Shown here piece by piece: positions 36,490 to 45,279 of a stretch of 64,000 bases of DNA. The translations under genes were made by a program, and so were the position numbers. Position 1 is the stretch's first letter, and every line of letters begins with the position of its first letter. Origin of the DNA: Candidatus Contendibacter sp. (GTDB lineage Bacteria > Pseudomonadota > Gammaproteobacteria > Competibacterales > Competibacteraceae); the NCBI GenBank assembly GCA_029624675.1, contig JARSSP010000041.1:277234-341233 (forward strand), written 5' to 3'. The notes beneath the pieces are model-generated. The model was not told the DNA's origin. It worked only from the letters and a program-made list of their open reading frames with translations, and made no database searches.

Positions 36490-36639
36490 CCGGCGCCATT
36501 CCCCACCGCGCCATTCCCGCCCGTTCGGAGACCCACGCGGCGAGAGCGCTGTATCCCGTCCTGACTCCAAGCGCGGCTTGCAAATATTAGAGTTTTCTAA
36601 TATATCGTCGGCATCACTTCAGGTTCGGGAGAACCCGCC

Positions 36640-37689
36640 ATGCCATTGTTCGCTCGTTCGTTCCTTTGGGGGTGCCTACTGACCATCGCGCCGGCGCTCC
36701 CTGCCGCCGAACTTCCCTTCCCGGTCGCCACGGCTCAACGACAAACCCTGCCCGATGAACAAGTTCTCGACGGCGTGGTCGAGGCGGTCCACCAGAGCAC
36801 CGTTTCCGCCCAGACCGCCGGCCGGGTCGAGGAAATCCTGGTCGACGTCAACGACTTCGTACCCCAGGGCGCGCCGATCATCCGCATCCGCAACGTTGAA
36901 CAGCGCGCCGGGCTGGAGCAGGCCCAGGCCAGCCTGCGCGAAGCCGAGGTCCGCTTTCTGGAAGCCCAGGCCGAGTACAACCGCATGCGTGGCATTTATG
37001 AAAAGCAACTGGTTTCCAAGGCGCAGATGGACACCGCCACCGCTGGTTTCAACGCCGCCAAGGCCAAGCTCGACGCCGCGCAAGCCGGCGTCGCCCGCGC
37101 CAGGGAATCGCTGGGCTACACCACCATCAACGCGCCCTACAGCGGTATCGTGCTCGAACGCCACGTCCAGTTGGGCGAATCGGTCCAGTCTGGCAAACCG
37201 CTGATGACCGGCTTCTCGCTCGACGAACTGCGCGTCGTCGCCAACGTACCGCAACGACTGATCGTGCCGGTGCGCCAGCACCAGCAGGCGCGGGTGCTGC
37301 CGCCGAACGGGGGCCAGAGCATCGCCGCCGAACGGCTAACGTTCTTCCCTTACGCCGACCCCCAAAGCAACGTGTTCAAGGTTCGCGTTGATCTACCCAA
37401 GAAGACCGAGGGACTCTACCCCGGCATGTTCGTCAAGACCGCTTTCCGGATTGGCGAGGCTCAGCGGCTGACCGTGCCCCGGCAGGCCGTGGTTCAGCGC
37501 GGCGAGGTCAGCGGCGTCTACGTGGTCAAGGACGGCGGGGTTAGCCTGCGTCAGGTGCGGCCAGGTCGGATCGAGGGCGAAACCGTCGAGATTCTGGCCG
37601 GGCTGGAACCGGGCGAGACGGTGGCGTTGGACCCGATCCAGGCCGGCGTCTACCTCAAGAATCAGCCGCAACGGACGGCGGGGAAGTGA
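36640..37689 (+). CDS. RND efflux periplasmic adaptor
   Basis: Membrane-fusion protein linking the RND pump to an outer-membrane channel. The 349-residue protein has a signal peptide ending APALPAAELP, a lipoyl/barrel-sandwich region (STVSAQTAGRVEEILVDVND; SLGYTTINAPYSGIVLERHV), a coiled-coil hairpin between them (about 95-150), a beta-barrel and a membrane-proximal domain (PRQAVVQRGEVSGVYVVKDG). The RND permease starts 1 bp after the stop. No TolC-like or regulator gene lies beside it. Confidence 0.9.
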   Translation: MPLFARSFLWGCLLTIAPALPAAELPFPVATAQRQTLPDEQVLDGVVEAVHQSTVSAQTAGRVEEILVDVNDFVPQGAPIIRIRNVEQRAGLEQAQASLREAEVRFLEAQAEYNRMRGIYEKQLVSKAQMDTATAGFNAAKAKLDAAQAGVARARESLGYTTINAPYSGIVLERHVQLGESVQSGKPLMTGFSLDELRVVANVPQRLIVPVRQHQQARVLPPNGGQSIAAERLTFFPYADPQSNVFKVRVDLPKKTEGLYPGMFVKTAFRIGEAQRLTVPRQAVVQRGEVSGVYVVKDGGVSLRQVRPGRIEGETVEILAGLEPGETVALDPIQAGVYLKNQPQRTAGK

Positions 37690-37690
37690 C

Positions 37691-40600
37691 ATGAGCGACG
37701 CCACCGAACCGCGTCTCGGCCTGTCCGGGGCCATCGCCAAAAAATTCCTGCTCAGCGAAATCACGCCCCTGCTGGCGCTGGTCGGCCTGTTGATGGGCGT
37801 GTTCGCGGTGCTGGTCACCCCGCGCGAGGAAGAGCCGCAGATCAACGTCACCTTCGCTAACGTCTTCATTCCCTTTCCCGGCGCCACCGCCCAGGAAGTG
37901 GAAAGGCTGGTCAGCGGTCCAGCCGAGCAGAGGTTGGCGGAAATCGAGGGCGTGGAACATGTCTACTCGGTCTCCCGGCCCGGTCTGGCGGTGTTGACCG
38001 TGCAATTTCTGGTCGGTCAGCCCCGCACCGACGCCATCGTTCGGCTCTACAACAAGCTGTACTCCAACGCCGACTGGCTGCCATCCCATCTCGGGGTTGG
38101 CCAACCGATCGTAAAACCCAAGGGCATCGACGACGTGCCCATCGTCAGCCTGACCTTGTGGACGGAGGACCCCCAGCGCGGCGCCGACGATCTGGCGCGG
38201 GTGGCGCATACCTTGGAAACCGAGTTGAAGCGCGTTCCCGGTACCCGCGAGATTTACACCATTGGCGCTCCCGACCGGGTGGTGCAAGTACGATTCGATC
38301 CCGCCAAGCTGTCGGGTTACGGGCTGGCGCTAGTAGATTTGCGCCGCGCGCTGCAAGCCGCCAATGCCTCGGCCGACGCGGGGGCGCTGGTCGGCGACAA
38401 CCGGGAAATTCCGGTGCAGGCCGGTAGCTTCCTGGTGGACCCCGAGGAAATCGGGACGCTGGTGGTGGGCCTGCATCAGGGAGCGCCGGTCTATCTGGCC
38501 GATGTCGCCGAGATCGGCCTCGGCCCCGACACGCCGGAACGCTATGTCTGGTTGGGCACGGGTCCGGCCAATGAGGCGAGCGGCATCCCGGTCAAGGGCG
38601 AATTTCCCGCCGTGACCCTGGCCATCGCCAAGAAACCGGGCGAGAACGCGGTCCAGATCGCTGATCAAATTTTGGAGCGGGTCGAGCAACTCAAGGGCAC
38701 CTTCATTCCCGAGGGCGTCAACGTCACCGTGACCCGCAACTACGGCGTCACCGCCAACGACAAGGCGATGACCCTGATTGCCAAGCTGATCTTCGCCACC
38801 GCGCTGGTGATCGGCCTGGTGTGGGTGGCGCTGGGCTGGCGCGAGGCGTTCATCGTCGGCGCGGCGGTGATCCTGACCCTGACCATCACCCTGTTCGCCT
38901 CCTGGGCCTGGGGCTTCACCCTCAACCGGGTGTCGCTGTTCGCGTTGATCTTCTCCATCGGCATCCTGGTGGATGACGCCATCGTGGTGGTGGAAAACAT
39001 CCACCGCCATATCCAGTTGGGCGGGCGCAACCTGGTCGAGGCGATTCCGCTGGCGGTGGACGAGGTCGGTGGTCCGACCATTTTGGCCACCTTTACCGTG
39101 ATCGCCGCCCTGCTGCCGATGGCCTTCGTCTCCGGGCTGATGGGACCGTACATGAGCCCGATCCCGATCAACTCCAGCATGGGCATGTTGATTTCACTAG
39201 CGGTCGCCTTCGTGTTCACGCCGTGGCTGACCTACAAGGTATTGCGGCCGGTGGTGGAGCAACACACCCCCTCACCCCCCACCCCTCTCCCACAGGGCGA
39301 GGGGGGAGAAAACTTTTCCCACCGTCTGTTTCGACGGGTGGTCGGGCCGTTCCTGCGCGGCAATGAAGGTCGGCCATTACGCTGGGCGCTGGGTATGGGC
39401 GTGCTGCTGCTGATCGGCGGCTCGGTCAGTCTGGCGTATTTCCAACTCGTCGTGCTCAAGATGCTGCCCTTCGACAACAAGTCGGAATTTCAGGTGATCG
39501 TGGACATGCCGGAAGGAACGACCCTGGAACAAACCGCGCGGGTCCTGGGCGAACTGGGCCGTTACCTGGCCACGGTCGAGGAAGTGACCGACTATCAGGT
39601 CTACGCCGGCACCGCCGCGCCAATCAACTTCAACGGCCTGGTACGCCAGTATTACCTGCGCGCTGGCGCCAACGTCGGCGATATTCAGGTCAACCTGGTG
39701 GACAAAAAGCACCGCCATCGCCAGAGCCACGACATCGCCCTGGCGGTGCGCGGCCCGTTGCAGGAAATCGGACGGAAGTACGACGCCAACGTCAAGGTGG
39801 TCGAGGTGCCGCCTGGCCCGCCGGTCATGGCGCCGCTGGTTGCCGAAGTCTACGGCCTGGACTACTCGGGCCAGATCGCCGCTGCCCAGCAAGTCCGTGC
39901 AGCGTTCGCCGCCACGCCGGATATCGTCGACATCGACGACACGGTTGAAACGCCGTCCGAACGGCTGATTGCCCATGTGGATCGAGCAAAGGCGGCGTTG
40001 CTCAGCGTGTCGCAACAGGCGGTCGTCGCCGATCTCGCCACCGCCTTGCGCGGCGAGGATGTCAGTTTCCTGCACTCCAAAACCGCCAAGTATCCGATCC
40101 CGTTACGGCTCCAACTACCGACCGCCGATCAAGCCGATATCGCCAGCGTGCTGGCGCTGAAGACCCGAAGCCAGGGCGGCCAATTGGTGCCGCTGTCGGA
40201 AATCGCCGAAGTCGAGAAAACCCAGCGCGAGAACGCCATCTACCACAAGGATCTGCTGCCCGTCGTCTTCGTGTTCGGCGACATGGCCGGCAAGCTGGAC
40301 AGCCCGTTGTACGGCATGTTCGAGATCTTCGGTGCCCTGCGCGACCAACGCATCGCCGGCGGCAAGCTGGAGCAATTCTTCATCCGCCAGCCGGACAACC
40401 CTTACGGTTACAGCCTGAAGTGGGACGGCGAGTGGCAGATCACCTACGAAACCTTCCGCGACATGGGCATCGCCTACGGCGTGGGCATGATCCTGATTTA
40501 CCTGCTGGTGGTGGCGCAGTTCCGCTCCTACCTGGCGCCGCTGATCATCATGGCCCCAATCCCGCTAACCATCATCGGGGTGATGCCCGGTCACGCCCTG

Positions 40601-40939
40601 TTGCACGCCCAGTTCACCGCCACCTCGATGATCGGCATGATCGCGCTGGCCGGCATCATCGTCCGCAACTCGATCCTGCTGGTGGATTTCATCAATCTGG
40701 AAGTCGCTAACGGCGTGCCGTTTCAGGAGGCGGTGATCCGTTCCAGCGCGGTGCGGGCCAAGCCGATCATTTTGACCGCGCTGGCGGCCATGCTCGGGGC
40801 ACTGTTCATCCTCGACGATCCAATTTTCCGGGGGCTGGCGATTTCGCTGATTTTCGGCATCCTGGTTTCCACCCTACTGACGCTGGTCTTCATCCCGGTG
40901 CTGTATTACGCAGCGTTTCGGCGGCGGTTGGAGCAATAG
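37691..40939 (+). CDS. RND efflux permease carrying a repeat-encoded insertion
   Basis: Proton-driven inner-membrane pump, 1082 residues, with two copies of a six-helix bundle plus large periplasmic loops. Key segments are FSIGILVDDAIVVVENIHRH in TM4 (proton-relay Asp pair) and FIPFPGATAQEVERLVSGPA in the first porter loop. In the cytoplasmic loop between TM6 and TM7 (about residues 523-545) the frame runs through an interspersed repeat, giving HTPSPPTPLPQGEGGEN; the frame is kept. The 3' end is part of a 164-bp tandem duplication. Substrate class (drug, solvent or metal) is not decided. Confidence 0.9.
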   Translation: MSDATEPRLGLSGAIAKKFLLSEITPLLALVGLLMGVFAVLVTPREEEPQINVTFANVFIPFPGATAQEVERLVSGPAEQRLAEIEGVEHVYSVSRPGLAVLTVQFLVGQPRTDAIVRLYNKLYSNADWLPSHLGVGQPIVKPKGIDDVPIVSLTLWTEDPQRGADDLARVAHTLETELKRVPGTREIYTIGAPDRVVQVRFDPAKLSGYGLALVDLRRALQAANASADAGALVGDNREIPVQAGSFLVDPEEIGTLVVGLHQGAPVYLADVAEIGLGPDTPERYVWLGTGPANEASGIPVKGEFPAVTLAIAKKPGENAVQIADQILERVEQLKGTFIPEGVNVTVTRNYGVTANDKAMTLIAKLIFATALVIGLVWVALGWREAFIVGAAVILTLTITLFASWAWGFTLNRVSLFALIFSIGILVDDAIVVVENIHRHIQLGGRNLVEAIPLAVDEVGGPTILATFTVIAALLPMAFVSGLMGPYMSPIPINSSMGMLISLAVAFVFTPWLTYKVLRPVVEQHTPSPPTPLPQGEGGENFSHRLFRRVVGPFLRGNEGRPLRWALGMGVLLLIGGSVSLAYFQLVVLKMLPFDNKSEFQVIVDMPEGTTLEQTARVLGELGRYLATVEEVTDYQVYAGTAAPINFNGLVRQYYLRAGANVGDIQVNLVDKKHRHRQSHDIALAVRGPLQEIGRKYDANVKVVEVPPGPPVMAPLVAEVYGLDYSGQIAAAQQVRAAFAATPDIVDIDDTVETPSERLIAHVDRAKAALLSVSQQAVVADLATALRGEDVSFLHSKTAKYPIPLRLQLPTADQADIASVLALKTRSQGGQLVPLSEIAEVEKTQRENAIYHKDLLPVVFVFGDMAGKLDSPLYGMFEIFGALRDQRIAGGKLEQFFIRQPDNPYGYSLKWDGEWQITYETFRDMGIAYGVGMILIYLLVVAQFRSYLAPLIIMAPIPLTIIGVMPGHALLHAQFTATSMIGMIALAGIIVRNSILLVDFINLEVANGVPFQEAVIRSSAVRAKPIILTALAAMLGALFILDDPIFRGLAISLIFGILVSTLLTLVFIPVLYYAAFRRRLEQ
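39268..39307. repeat. CCCTCACCCC-type interspersed repeat inside the RND gene
   Basis: A 40-bp C-rich stretch followed by its G-rich partner, CCCCACCCCTCTCCC ... GGGCGAGGGGGGAG. Its translation, PSPPTPLPQGEG, is a well-known sign of this repeat type being read in frame. A related pair occurs at 49028-49117. Confidence 0.8.
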
Positions 40940-41204
40940 GTTTTGTGCCAAGTCGTAGGGTGGGTTAGGGCGTCAGCCCGTAACCCACCGATTCGGCTGT
41001 GGTTTCGGCGGGTTACGCTCCGCTAGCCCGCCCTACGGCTCTGACGCTGGTCTTCATCCCGATGCTGTATTACGCAGCGTTTCGGCGGCGGTTGGAGCAA
41101 TAGGTTTTGTGCCAAGTCGTAGGGTGGGTTAGGGCGTCAGCCCGTAACCCACCGATTCGGCTGTGGTTTCGGCGGGTTACGCTCCGCTAACCCGCCCTAC
41201 GGCT
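40877..41204. repeat. 164-bp direct tandem duplication including the RND 3' end
   Basis: Copy 1 is 40877-41040 and copy 2 is 41041-41204. Each holds the last 21 codons of the RND permease, its stop, and an imperfect palindrome (GTAGGGTGGGTT ... CCCGCCCTAC). Only two differences were seen between copies (G/A at 40899 vs 41063, and GCTAGCC vs GCTAACC). The second copy therefore carries a detached RND gene tail. Confidence 0.9.
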
Positions 41205-41212
41205 CTACAGCT

Positions 41213-41282
41213 CTGCCCCCAGCCGCTGGCCCAGCGGGGCGGGCAGCCGGTGGCCAGCGGGTGCTGGGCGGTGTCGATGATG
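41213..41282 (-). pseudogene. 70-bp fragment of the FGE target gene 5' region
   Basis: This matches 43289-43358, the region coding for [20 protein letters not shown] of the FGE target at 42428-43369, with one visible mismatch. It abuts the 164-bp tandem repeat and has no downstream FGE domain. It is a stray piece of a further target-gene copy. Confidence 0.75.
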
Positions 41283-41400
41283 GGGGGAGCGTTCACAGTA
41301 AACTCGCGGTCGATTCAAAGCCCCTGCCATCGGCCAGTTTTTTGCGCGACGCACGCAACCGGGCGGAGACGGAGTTCCGTGGCTCCGCTTGGCGCGCTCT

Positions 41401-42393
41401 TTAGGGGCGGAAGACGTCGTCCAGGCTGGCCGCGTCCAAAACGCGGTCGCTCCATCGCTCGATCTGCTCCTTGGTGGCCGAGCCAATCCGCGCCATCAAC
41501 TCGCCAGGTAGCGGGCCGAACCGCCGAACCAACAGCCGCTGCAACAACAGCGCTTCCCCCTTCTCAATGCCCTTCTCGATGCCCTTCTCAATGCCCTTCT
41601 CGATGCCCTTCTCGATGCCCTTCTCGATACCTTTCCGCTCGTACTCGCGAGCCCAGGCGTCAAACCGATCGGTTAAAGTCATTTTCAACTCCTTCAAGTC
41701 ACGCACCTTCGGCAACACCAGGCGATTCCGGCTGTGCCGCAACACCATCGCCCGAATCCACAACGCGAACGTCCGCTTGAGTTCGGGCTGCCCCTCCAGC
41801 CAGCCGTTCACGGTTTCGATCAGCGCCATCAGCGCCGCCGCGCTGTCCGGGCGCTCGAACCGGATCGCCGCCGCGACCAGGTTTTGCATCGCCGCCAGCT
41901 CGGTCACATCGTATTGGTTCTCGTCGATCAGCAGGTATTCCAGATGGGGGAGGTGTCGCGCCAGCAGCCCCGGCGGCTGCGGGATCAGGTCCGCCACATC
42001 GGTCGCCGCCGTCCATTTGCCGCCGCCGTTGTACAGCACGATCGGCAGCACCGGCGGCAGACGCCGCTCGGGCAACACCTGCTTCTGCTTGATCAGGTCC
42101 TGGTACAGGAGGCCCACGTAGGTCATGATCCGCACCGCCATCCAGGGATCGACCGTACTCTGAAATTCGATCAGGAGATACAGGTACACCCACTCCCCTT
42201 CGACCTTCACCCGCCAGACCATGTCGTCGGCCCGGTCGCGCAGGTCGTCGGTGACGTAGCTGCCCGACACCCGCTCCAGGGTGGCGTAGTCCAGGCCGTG
42301 CAGCCAGTCGTCCGGGACGAAGCCCAGGATCAGGTCCCGCACCACTTCCGGGGCCGAAAACAGCGTCTTGTACGAGGCGTCGTCGTGGCTCAT
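41401..42393 (-). CDS. Rpn/YhgA-like PD-(D/E)XK nuclease family protein
   Basis: A 330-residue protein of the Rpn (recombination-promoting nuclease/putative transposase YhgA) family: SHDDASYKTLFSAPEVVRDL, LDYATLERVSGSYVTDDLRD, and the PD-(D/E)XK core around EWVYLYLLIEFQSTVDPWMA. The start at 42393 gives the family N-terminus; the frame open to 42624 is antisense-like read-through from VR1. Near the C-terminus six to seven copies of Gly-Ile-Glu-Lys (12-bp DNA repeat) form a charged helix. It lies 34 bp after the FGE target gene. Such proteins promote RecA-independent recombination, possibly relevant to the local duplications. Confidence 0.85.
   Translation of the reverse strand: MSHDDASYKTLFSAPEVVRDLILGFVPDDWLHGLDYATLERVSGSYVTDDLRDRADDMVWRVKVEGEWVYLYLLIEFQSTVDPWMAVRIMTYVGLLYQDLIKQKQVLPERRLPPVLPIVLYNGGGKWTAATDVADLIPQPPGLLARHLPHLEYLLIDENQYDVTELAAMQNLVAAAIRFERPDSAAALMALIETVNGWLEGQPELKRTFALWIRAMVLRHSRNRLVLPKVRDLKELKMTLTDRFDAWAREYERKGIEKGIEKGIEKGIEKGIEKGIEKGEALLLQRLLVRRFGPLPGELMARIGSATKEQIERWSDRVLDAASLDDVFRP
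41559..41636 (-). repeat. 12-bp tandem repeat coding (Gly-Ile-Glu-Lys)n
   Basis: About six to seven copies of a CTTCTCGATGCC-type unit (on the plus strand) inside the Rpn gene, with CTCAATG/CTCGATG variants. The number is a multiple of three bases, so changes in copy number keep the frame. Confidence 0.85.
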
Positions 42394-42427
42394 GGCCGAC
42401 AGTGTAGTCTTTTTGGGGAAGCAGACT

Positions 42428-43369
42428 TCATGGCGTCGGCTGGCCAGGCTCGCCTCGAACTCGGGCACAGCGAAAACCGATGAAGTCATTGCGGTTGCCG
42501 AGGGGGGCGCGGCAGCGGTACGCCGCCCGCACGTCGCGCGCGAGGTTGGGCCAGGACCCGCCGCGCAGGGCACGGTACGCGCCGGTGTCCAGGGAACCCA
42601 CGGGATTCGTCTGGGCGTTTTCATCGTAATCCCTCATGCCGTCCTGGCACCACTCCCAGACATTGCCCAGCATGTCGTACAGGCCCCAGGGATTGGCCCG
42701 TTTGAGCTTGACCGGCCGTGTTCCCGCCTTCGTGTGCGGGTATTGTTTTTCCGGCCAATCCGAGCTGTTTTCGCCGTCCTTCAAGTCGAATTCGAACCCG
42801 CTGTTGCCGCCGTACCAGGTGATGGGATCGAGCGCCGGGGCGTTGCGCTCGCCCCGAATCGCCAACTCGCCGGTGTAGATCGCCGTCTCGGTTCCGGCCC
42901 GGCAGGCGTATTCCCATTGGGCCTCGCTGGGCAGCGTCAGGTCGAGACCGGGAATCCGGTTGTTGAGTCGCTTCAGAAAATCCTGCGCATCGTTCCAACT
43001 CACCCGCTCCACCGGCCGGGTCGGACTCTGGAATCGGCTCGGGTTCTTCTCCATCACCGCTTCCCACAAGGCTTGAGTGCAGGGCGTGTCGAATAGCCAG
43101 TAGCCCTCGGTCAAGGTCACGAGGTGGCGGGGATGTTCCCGCTCGAACCACTCACGCTCGTATTCTTCTTTCGCTAGCCCTTGGGTCTCTTCATCCGGCG
43201 AACCCATCCAGAACCGTCCTGGCGGAATCCAGCGCAGCCGTTGGGTGATCTCTTGCAGGGTGAATTCGACGAAGACGCCGTAACGATCCTGCCCCCAGCC
43301 GCTGGCCCAGCGGGGCGGGCAGCCGGTGGCCAGCGGGTGCTGGGCGGTGTCGACGATGCGCGCGGTCAT
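42428..43369 (-). CDS. DGR target protein 1, FGE/C-type-lectin fold, with VR1 at its C-terminus
   Basis: A 313-residue protein of the formylglycine-generating-enzyme/sulfatase-modifying-factor family, whose C-type-lectin fold is the usual DGR display scaffold: [73 protein letters not shown] and [20 protein letters not shown]. The C-terminal RALRGGSW...FIGFRCAR is VR1 (42460-42585). No enzymatic role is implied; ligand binding is the expected job. Codons 45-255 are nearly identical in DNA to the second FGE domain of the 45280-49074 protein. Confidence 0.88.
   Translation of the reverse strand: MTARIVDTAQHPLATGCPPRWASGWGQDRYGVFVEFTLQEITQRLRWIPPGRFWMGSPDEETQGLAKEEYEREWFEREHPRHLVTLTEGYWLFDTPCTQALWEAVMEKNPSRFQSPTRPVERVSWNDAQDFLKRLNNRIPGLDLTLPSEAQWEYACRAGTETAIYTGELAIRGERNAPALDPITWYGGNSGFEFDLKDGENSSDWPEKQYPHTKAGTRPVKLKRANPWGLYDMLGNVWEWCQDGMRDYDENAQTNPVGSLDTGAYRALRGGSWPNLARDVRAAYRCRAPLGNRNDFIGFRCARVRGEPGQPTP
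42460..42585 (-). repeat. DGR variable repeat VR1
   Basis: Aligned to the TR, VR1 differs at TR adenines: the codons for TR Asn-Asn-Asn become Pro-Asn-Leu, and later Asn, Asn, His, Asp, His, Asp and Asn become Asp, Cys, Arg, Ala, Pro, Gly and Phe. Two changes are not at adenines (a CCC to CTC codon change, and GTC to GCC in the leading part). The 3' end keeps the invariant ATCGGTTTTCGCTGTGCC block. Confidence 0.9.
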
Positions 43370-43528
43370 GGCGGGTTACGGATGGCGTGAGGACGGCCAA
43401 CCGGCGAGGGTTCGCGGGGCATCCGCTCCCACTACTGGCACGCCGGCGGCCTTGGGGTTTTGGCGATCCGGGAGGAACGCCCAGGACGGCGGTCTGTTCG
43501 GGTTCGGACCCTCCGGTCCGGTCGCGAG

Positions 43529-43658
43529 CTCGGGCACAGCGAAAACCGATGTTGTCATTGCGGTTGTCGGGGTGGTCGTGGTTGCGGTACGCCGCCCGCA
43601 CGTTGCGCGCGTTGTTGTTCCAGGACCCGCCGCGCAGGACACGGTTCGCGCCGGCTGT
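43529..43658 (-). repeat. DGR template repeat (TR)
   Basis: This 130-bp non-coding copy sits between the RT gene and target 1. Read in the VR frame, it gives an Asn-rich peptide ([22 protein letters not shown]), the AAC-rich pattern expected of a TR, with most variable codons AAY or NAC. Its 3' end, ATCGGTTTTCGCTGTGCCCG, is shared by all three VRs and then diverges (GCTCGCGACC in the TR versus GTTCG in the VRs), marking the IMH/IMH* boundary. Direction is the same as the RT. Confidence 0.92.
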
Positions 43659-43741
43659 CCGACCGCCGTCCCGGCTGACCAGCTTAAAGGATTACCGGAA
43701 ATCGTCATACCCACTTGGCTCGCGAATGGCGCGTTGCCGTT

Positions 43742-43762
43742 CCCCCCTTTGGCAAAGGGGGG
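43742..43762. repeat. Perfect CCCCCCTTT-GGC-AAAGGGGGG hairpin between RT and TR
   Basis: Nine-bp arms and a 3-nt loop, followed on the plus strand by GAGGGGGGATTTTT. It is an interspersed-repeat type hairpin 13 bp after the RT stop. On the minus strand it would form a strong stem between RT and TR and could end or stabilise the transcript. Confidence 0.75.
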
Positions 43763-43775
43763 CGAGGGGGGATTT

Positions 43776-44795
43776 TTAGAGTTCGCATAAGGCGGGCGCA
43801 AGCGGGCAGCGCCGCAACTGTTCCCGTCGCCACGCGGCGGCGTCCGCGTGGGCGGTGATGGCCAAGGCGGCGGCGTAGCCGGCCTGGAGCGCGCGGACGT
43901 CGATCCGGCCCGCCGCGTAGGCGGTTTCCCAGTCGCGGCGGCACTCGATGTAGCGACGTTTGCGCCGGCGCGACAGCAGCAGCCGACTTGGCAAAATCCG
44001 ATAGCCGCAGAACGGCAGGCCGGCGCGACTCCGCCCGATCTGGACCGGCGTCTTGACGGTCAGGCGCAAGCGGTCTTGGGTGTAGGCATGGGCTTGGGCG
44101 AGGGCGTCGCGCACGGCGTCCTTGCTGTCGCCCCACCAGACCAGGTCGTCCATATAGCGCACCAGGCCCCGCACCCGGTAGCCTTCGAGCAGCAGCCGGT
44201 CGAGGCCGGCCAGATAGTAGTTGGCGAAGTGCTGCGAGGTCAGGGCGCCGATGGGCAAGCCCCGGCCGGGTTCGGCGTGGTGGGATTCGACGATGCGCGC
44301 GAGCAACGCCAACAGGCCCCGGTCCTTAAAGCGGCGCTCCAGCAGGGCAAGCAACACGTCGTGGTCGATGCTGGCAAAGTAAGACCGGATATCGATCTGG
44401 GCGTACCAGGGCCAGCGGCGCGCGTGGTGCTGGGCGCGCTGCACGGCGGCCAGCGCGCCCTTGCCGACCCGGCAGGCGTAGGTGTCGTCCACCAGGGCGC
44501 GATCCAGGATCGGCCCGACGTGGGCCATGACGGCATGGTGCAGCACGCGCTCGCGAAAACAGGGGGCGTGGATGATGCGGGGCTTGGGATCGCGGATGTG
44601 AAAAGAGCGCATCTGGCCAACCTCAACCGAACCGTCGAGCAGGGCTTCGCGCAGATTCGCCAGTTCGCCGTTCAGGTCGGCGCGGAACCGCCGCACCTCG
44701 TCCCGCTGACTCTTGCCCCGCGCGGCGCGCTGAAACGCCGCCGCCAGGTTGTGCCAGTCGGCGATGGCGGCGAGGCCGACCCGGCTACGCCGCAC
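43776..44795 (-). CDS. DGR reverse transcriptase
   Basis: The 339-residue protein copies TR RNA with adenine-specific errors into cDNA used to rewrite the VRs. RT motifs are in order: RDPKPRIIHAPCFRERVLHH (motif 1-2), YAQIDIRSYFASIDHDVLLA (motif A), GLPIGALTSQHFANYYLAGL (motif 4, with the SQ typical of DGR RTs instead of QG), LVRYMDDLVWWGDS (catalytic YMDD) and TVKTPVQIGRSRAGLPFCGY (motifs D-E). The start is a GTG at 44793-44795 overlapping the HRDC stop. There is no maturase or endonuclease domain, excluding a group II intron RT. Confidence 0.94.
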   Translation of the reverse strand: MRRSRVGLAAIADWHNLAAAFQRAARGKSQRDEVRRFRADLNGELANLREALLDGSVEVGQMRSFHIRDPKPRIIHAPCFRERVLHHAVMAHVGPILDRALVDDTYACRVGKGALAAVQRAQHHARRWPWYAQIDIRSYFASIDHDVLLALLERRFKDRGLLALLARIVESHHAEPGRGLPIGALTSQHFANYYLAGLDRLLLEGYRVRGLVRYMDDLVWWGDSKDAVRDALAQAHAYTQDRLRLTVKTPVQIGRSRAGLPFCGYRILPSRLLLSRRRKRRYIECRRDWETAYAAGRIDVRALQAGYAAALAITAHADAAAWRREQLRRCPLAPALCEL

Positions 44796-45273
44796 CGGCC
44801 GGCTCGGGCGAGGTAACGCCAGGCGCGGGGAACGCTTCGCGCAGCAGGCGCAAAAAGGCCTCGCCGTATTTCTCGACGCGGGCCTCGCCGACGCCGGCGA
44901 TCTCGCGCAGGGCGGCCGCGCTTTGGACCCGGCGTTGAACGATCTCGGCCAGTTGCTCGTTGGTCAGCACGGCGTAGGCGGGAATCCCCTCGCCGTCGGC
45001 CAATTCCTTGCGCAGCGTCCGCAGCCGGGCGAAGACGGCGAAGTCCTGCTCGTTCAACACCTCGCGGTAGTCGACCTTGCCGCCGCGCTTGCTGGGTTGG
45101 GAAGGGTCCGCCGCCGGCTCGAAGCTGACGCACAAGGCCCAGGCGCTGTTGGCGCCGTCCTGGACCAACGAGCGGTCGATGGTCAGGATGCGGTGCGCGC
45201 CGAGGAAGCGGTTGAGTTCGGCGGCAACTGCGTCGCCGCCGTGGATCGGGATGGTGAAAAAGCGCAGGTGCAT
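44785..45273 (-). CDS. HRDC-domain DGR accessory protein
   Basis: A 162-residue protein: about 60 N-terminal residues start MHLRFFTIPIHGGDAVAAEL (a fold often seen before HRDC in DGRs), then an HRDC domain at about 75-145 with LRKELADGEGIPAYAVLTNE and REIAGVGEARVEKYGEAFLR. In DGRs, a basic accessory protein (Avd) or an HRDC protein assists the RT. Its stop overlaps the RT GTG by 11 bp, so production is coupled. It starts 6 bp after the large target gene. No Avd gene is seen. Confidence 0.88.
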   Translation of the reverse strand: MHLRFFTIPIHGGDAVAAELNRFLGAHRILTIDRSLVQDGANSAWALCVSFEPAADPSQPSKRGGKVDYREVLNEQDFAVFARLRTLRKELADGEGIPAYAVLTNEQLAEIVQRRVQSAAALREIAGVGEARVEKYGEAFLRLLREAFPAPGVTSPEPAGAA

Positions 45274-45279
45274 CGCCGT

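Noticed and set aside
41567..41640. CRISPR-like array
   Set aside because: The 12-bp units are contiguous, with no spacers, and lie within a coding frame.
42428..43369. Functional formylglycine-generating enzyme
   Set aside because: The domain carries a DGR variable repeat and is linked to an RT, so the fold is used as a display scaffold; no sulfatase gene is nearby.
43776..44795. Group II intron or retron reverse transcriptase
   Set aside because: No maturase or intron RNA is seen, the RT has the DGR-type SQ motif, and a TR/VR set is present.
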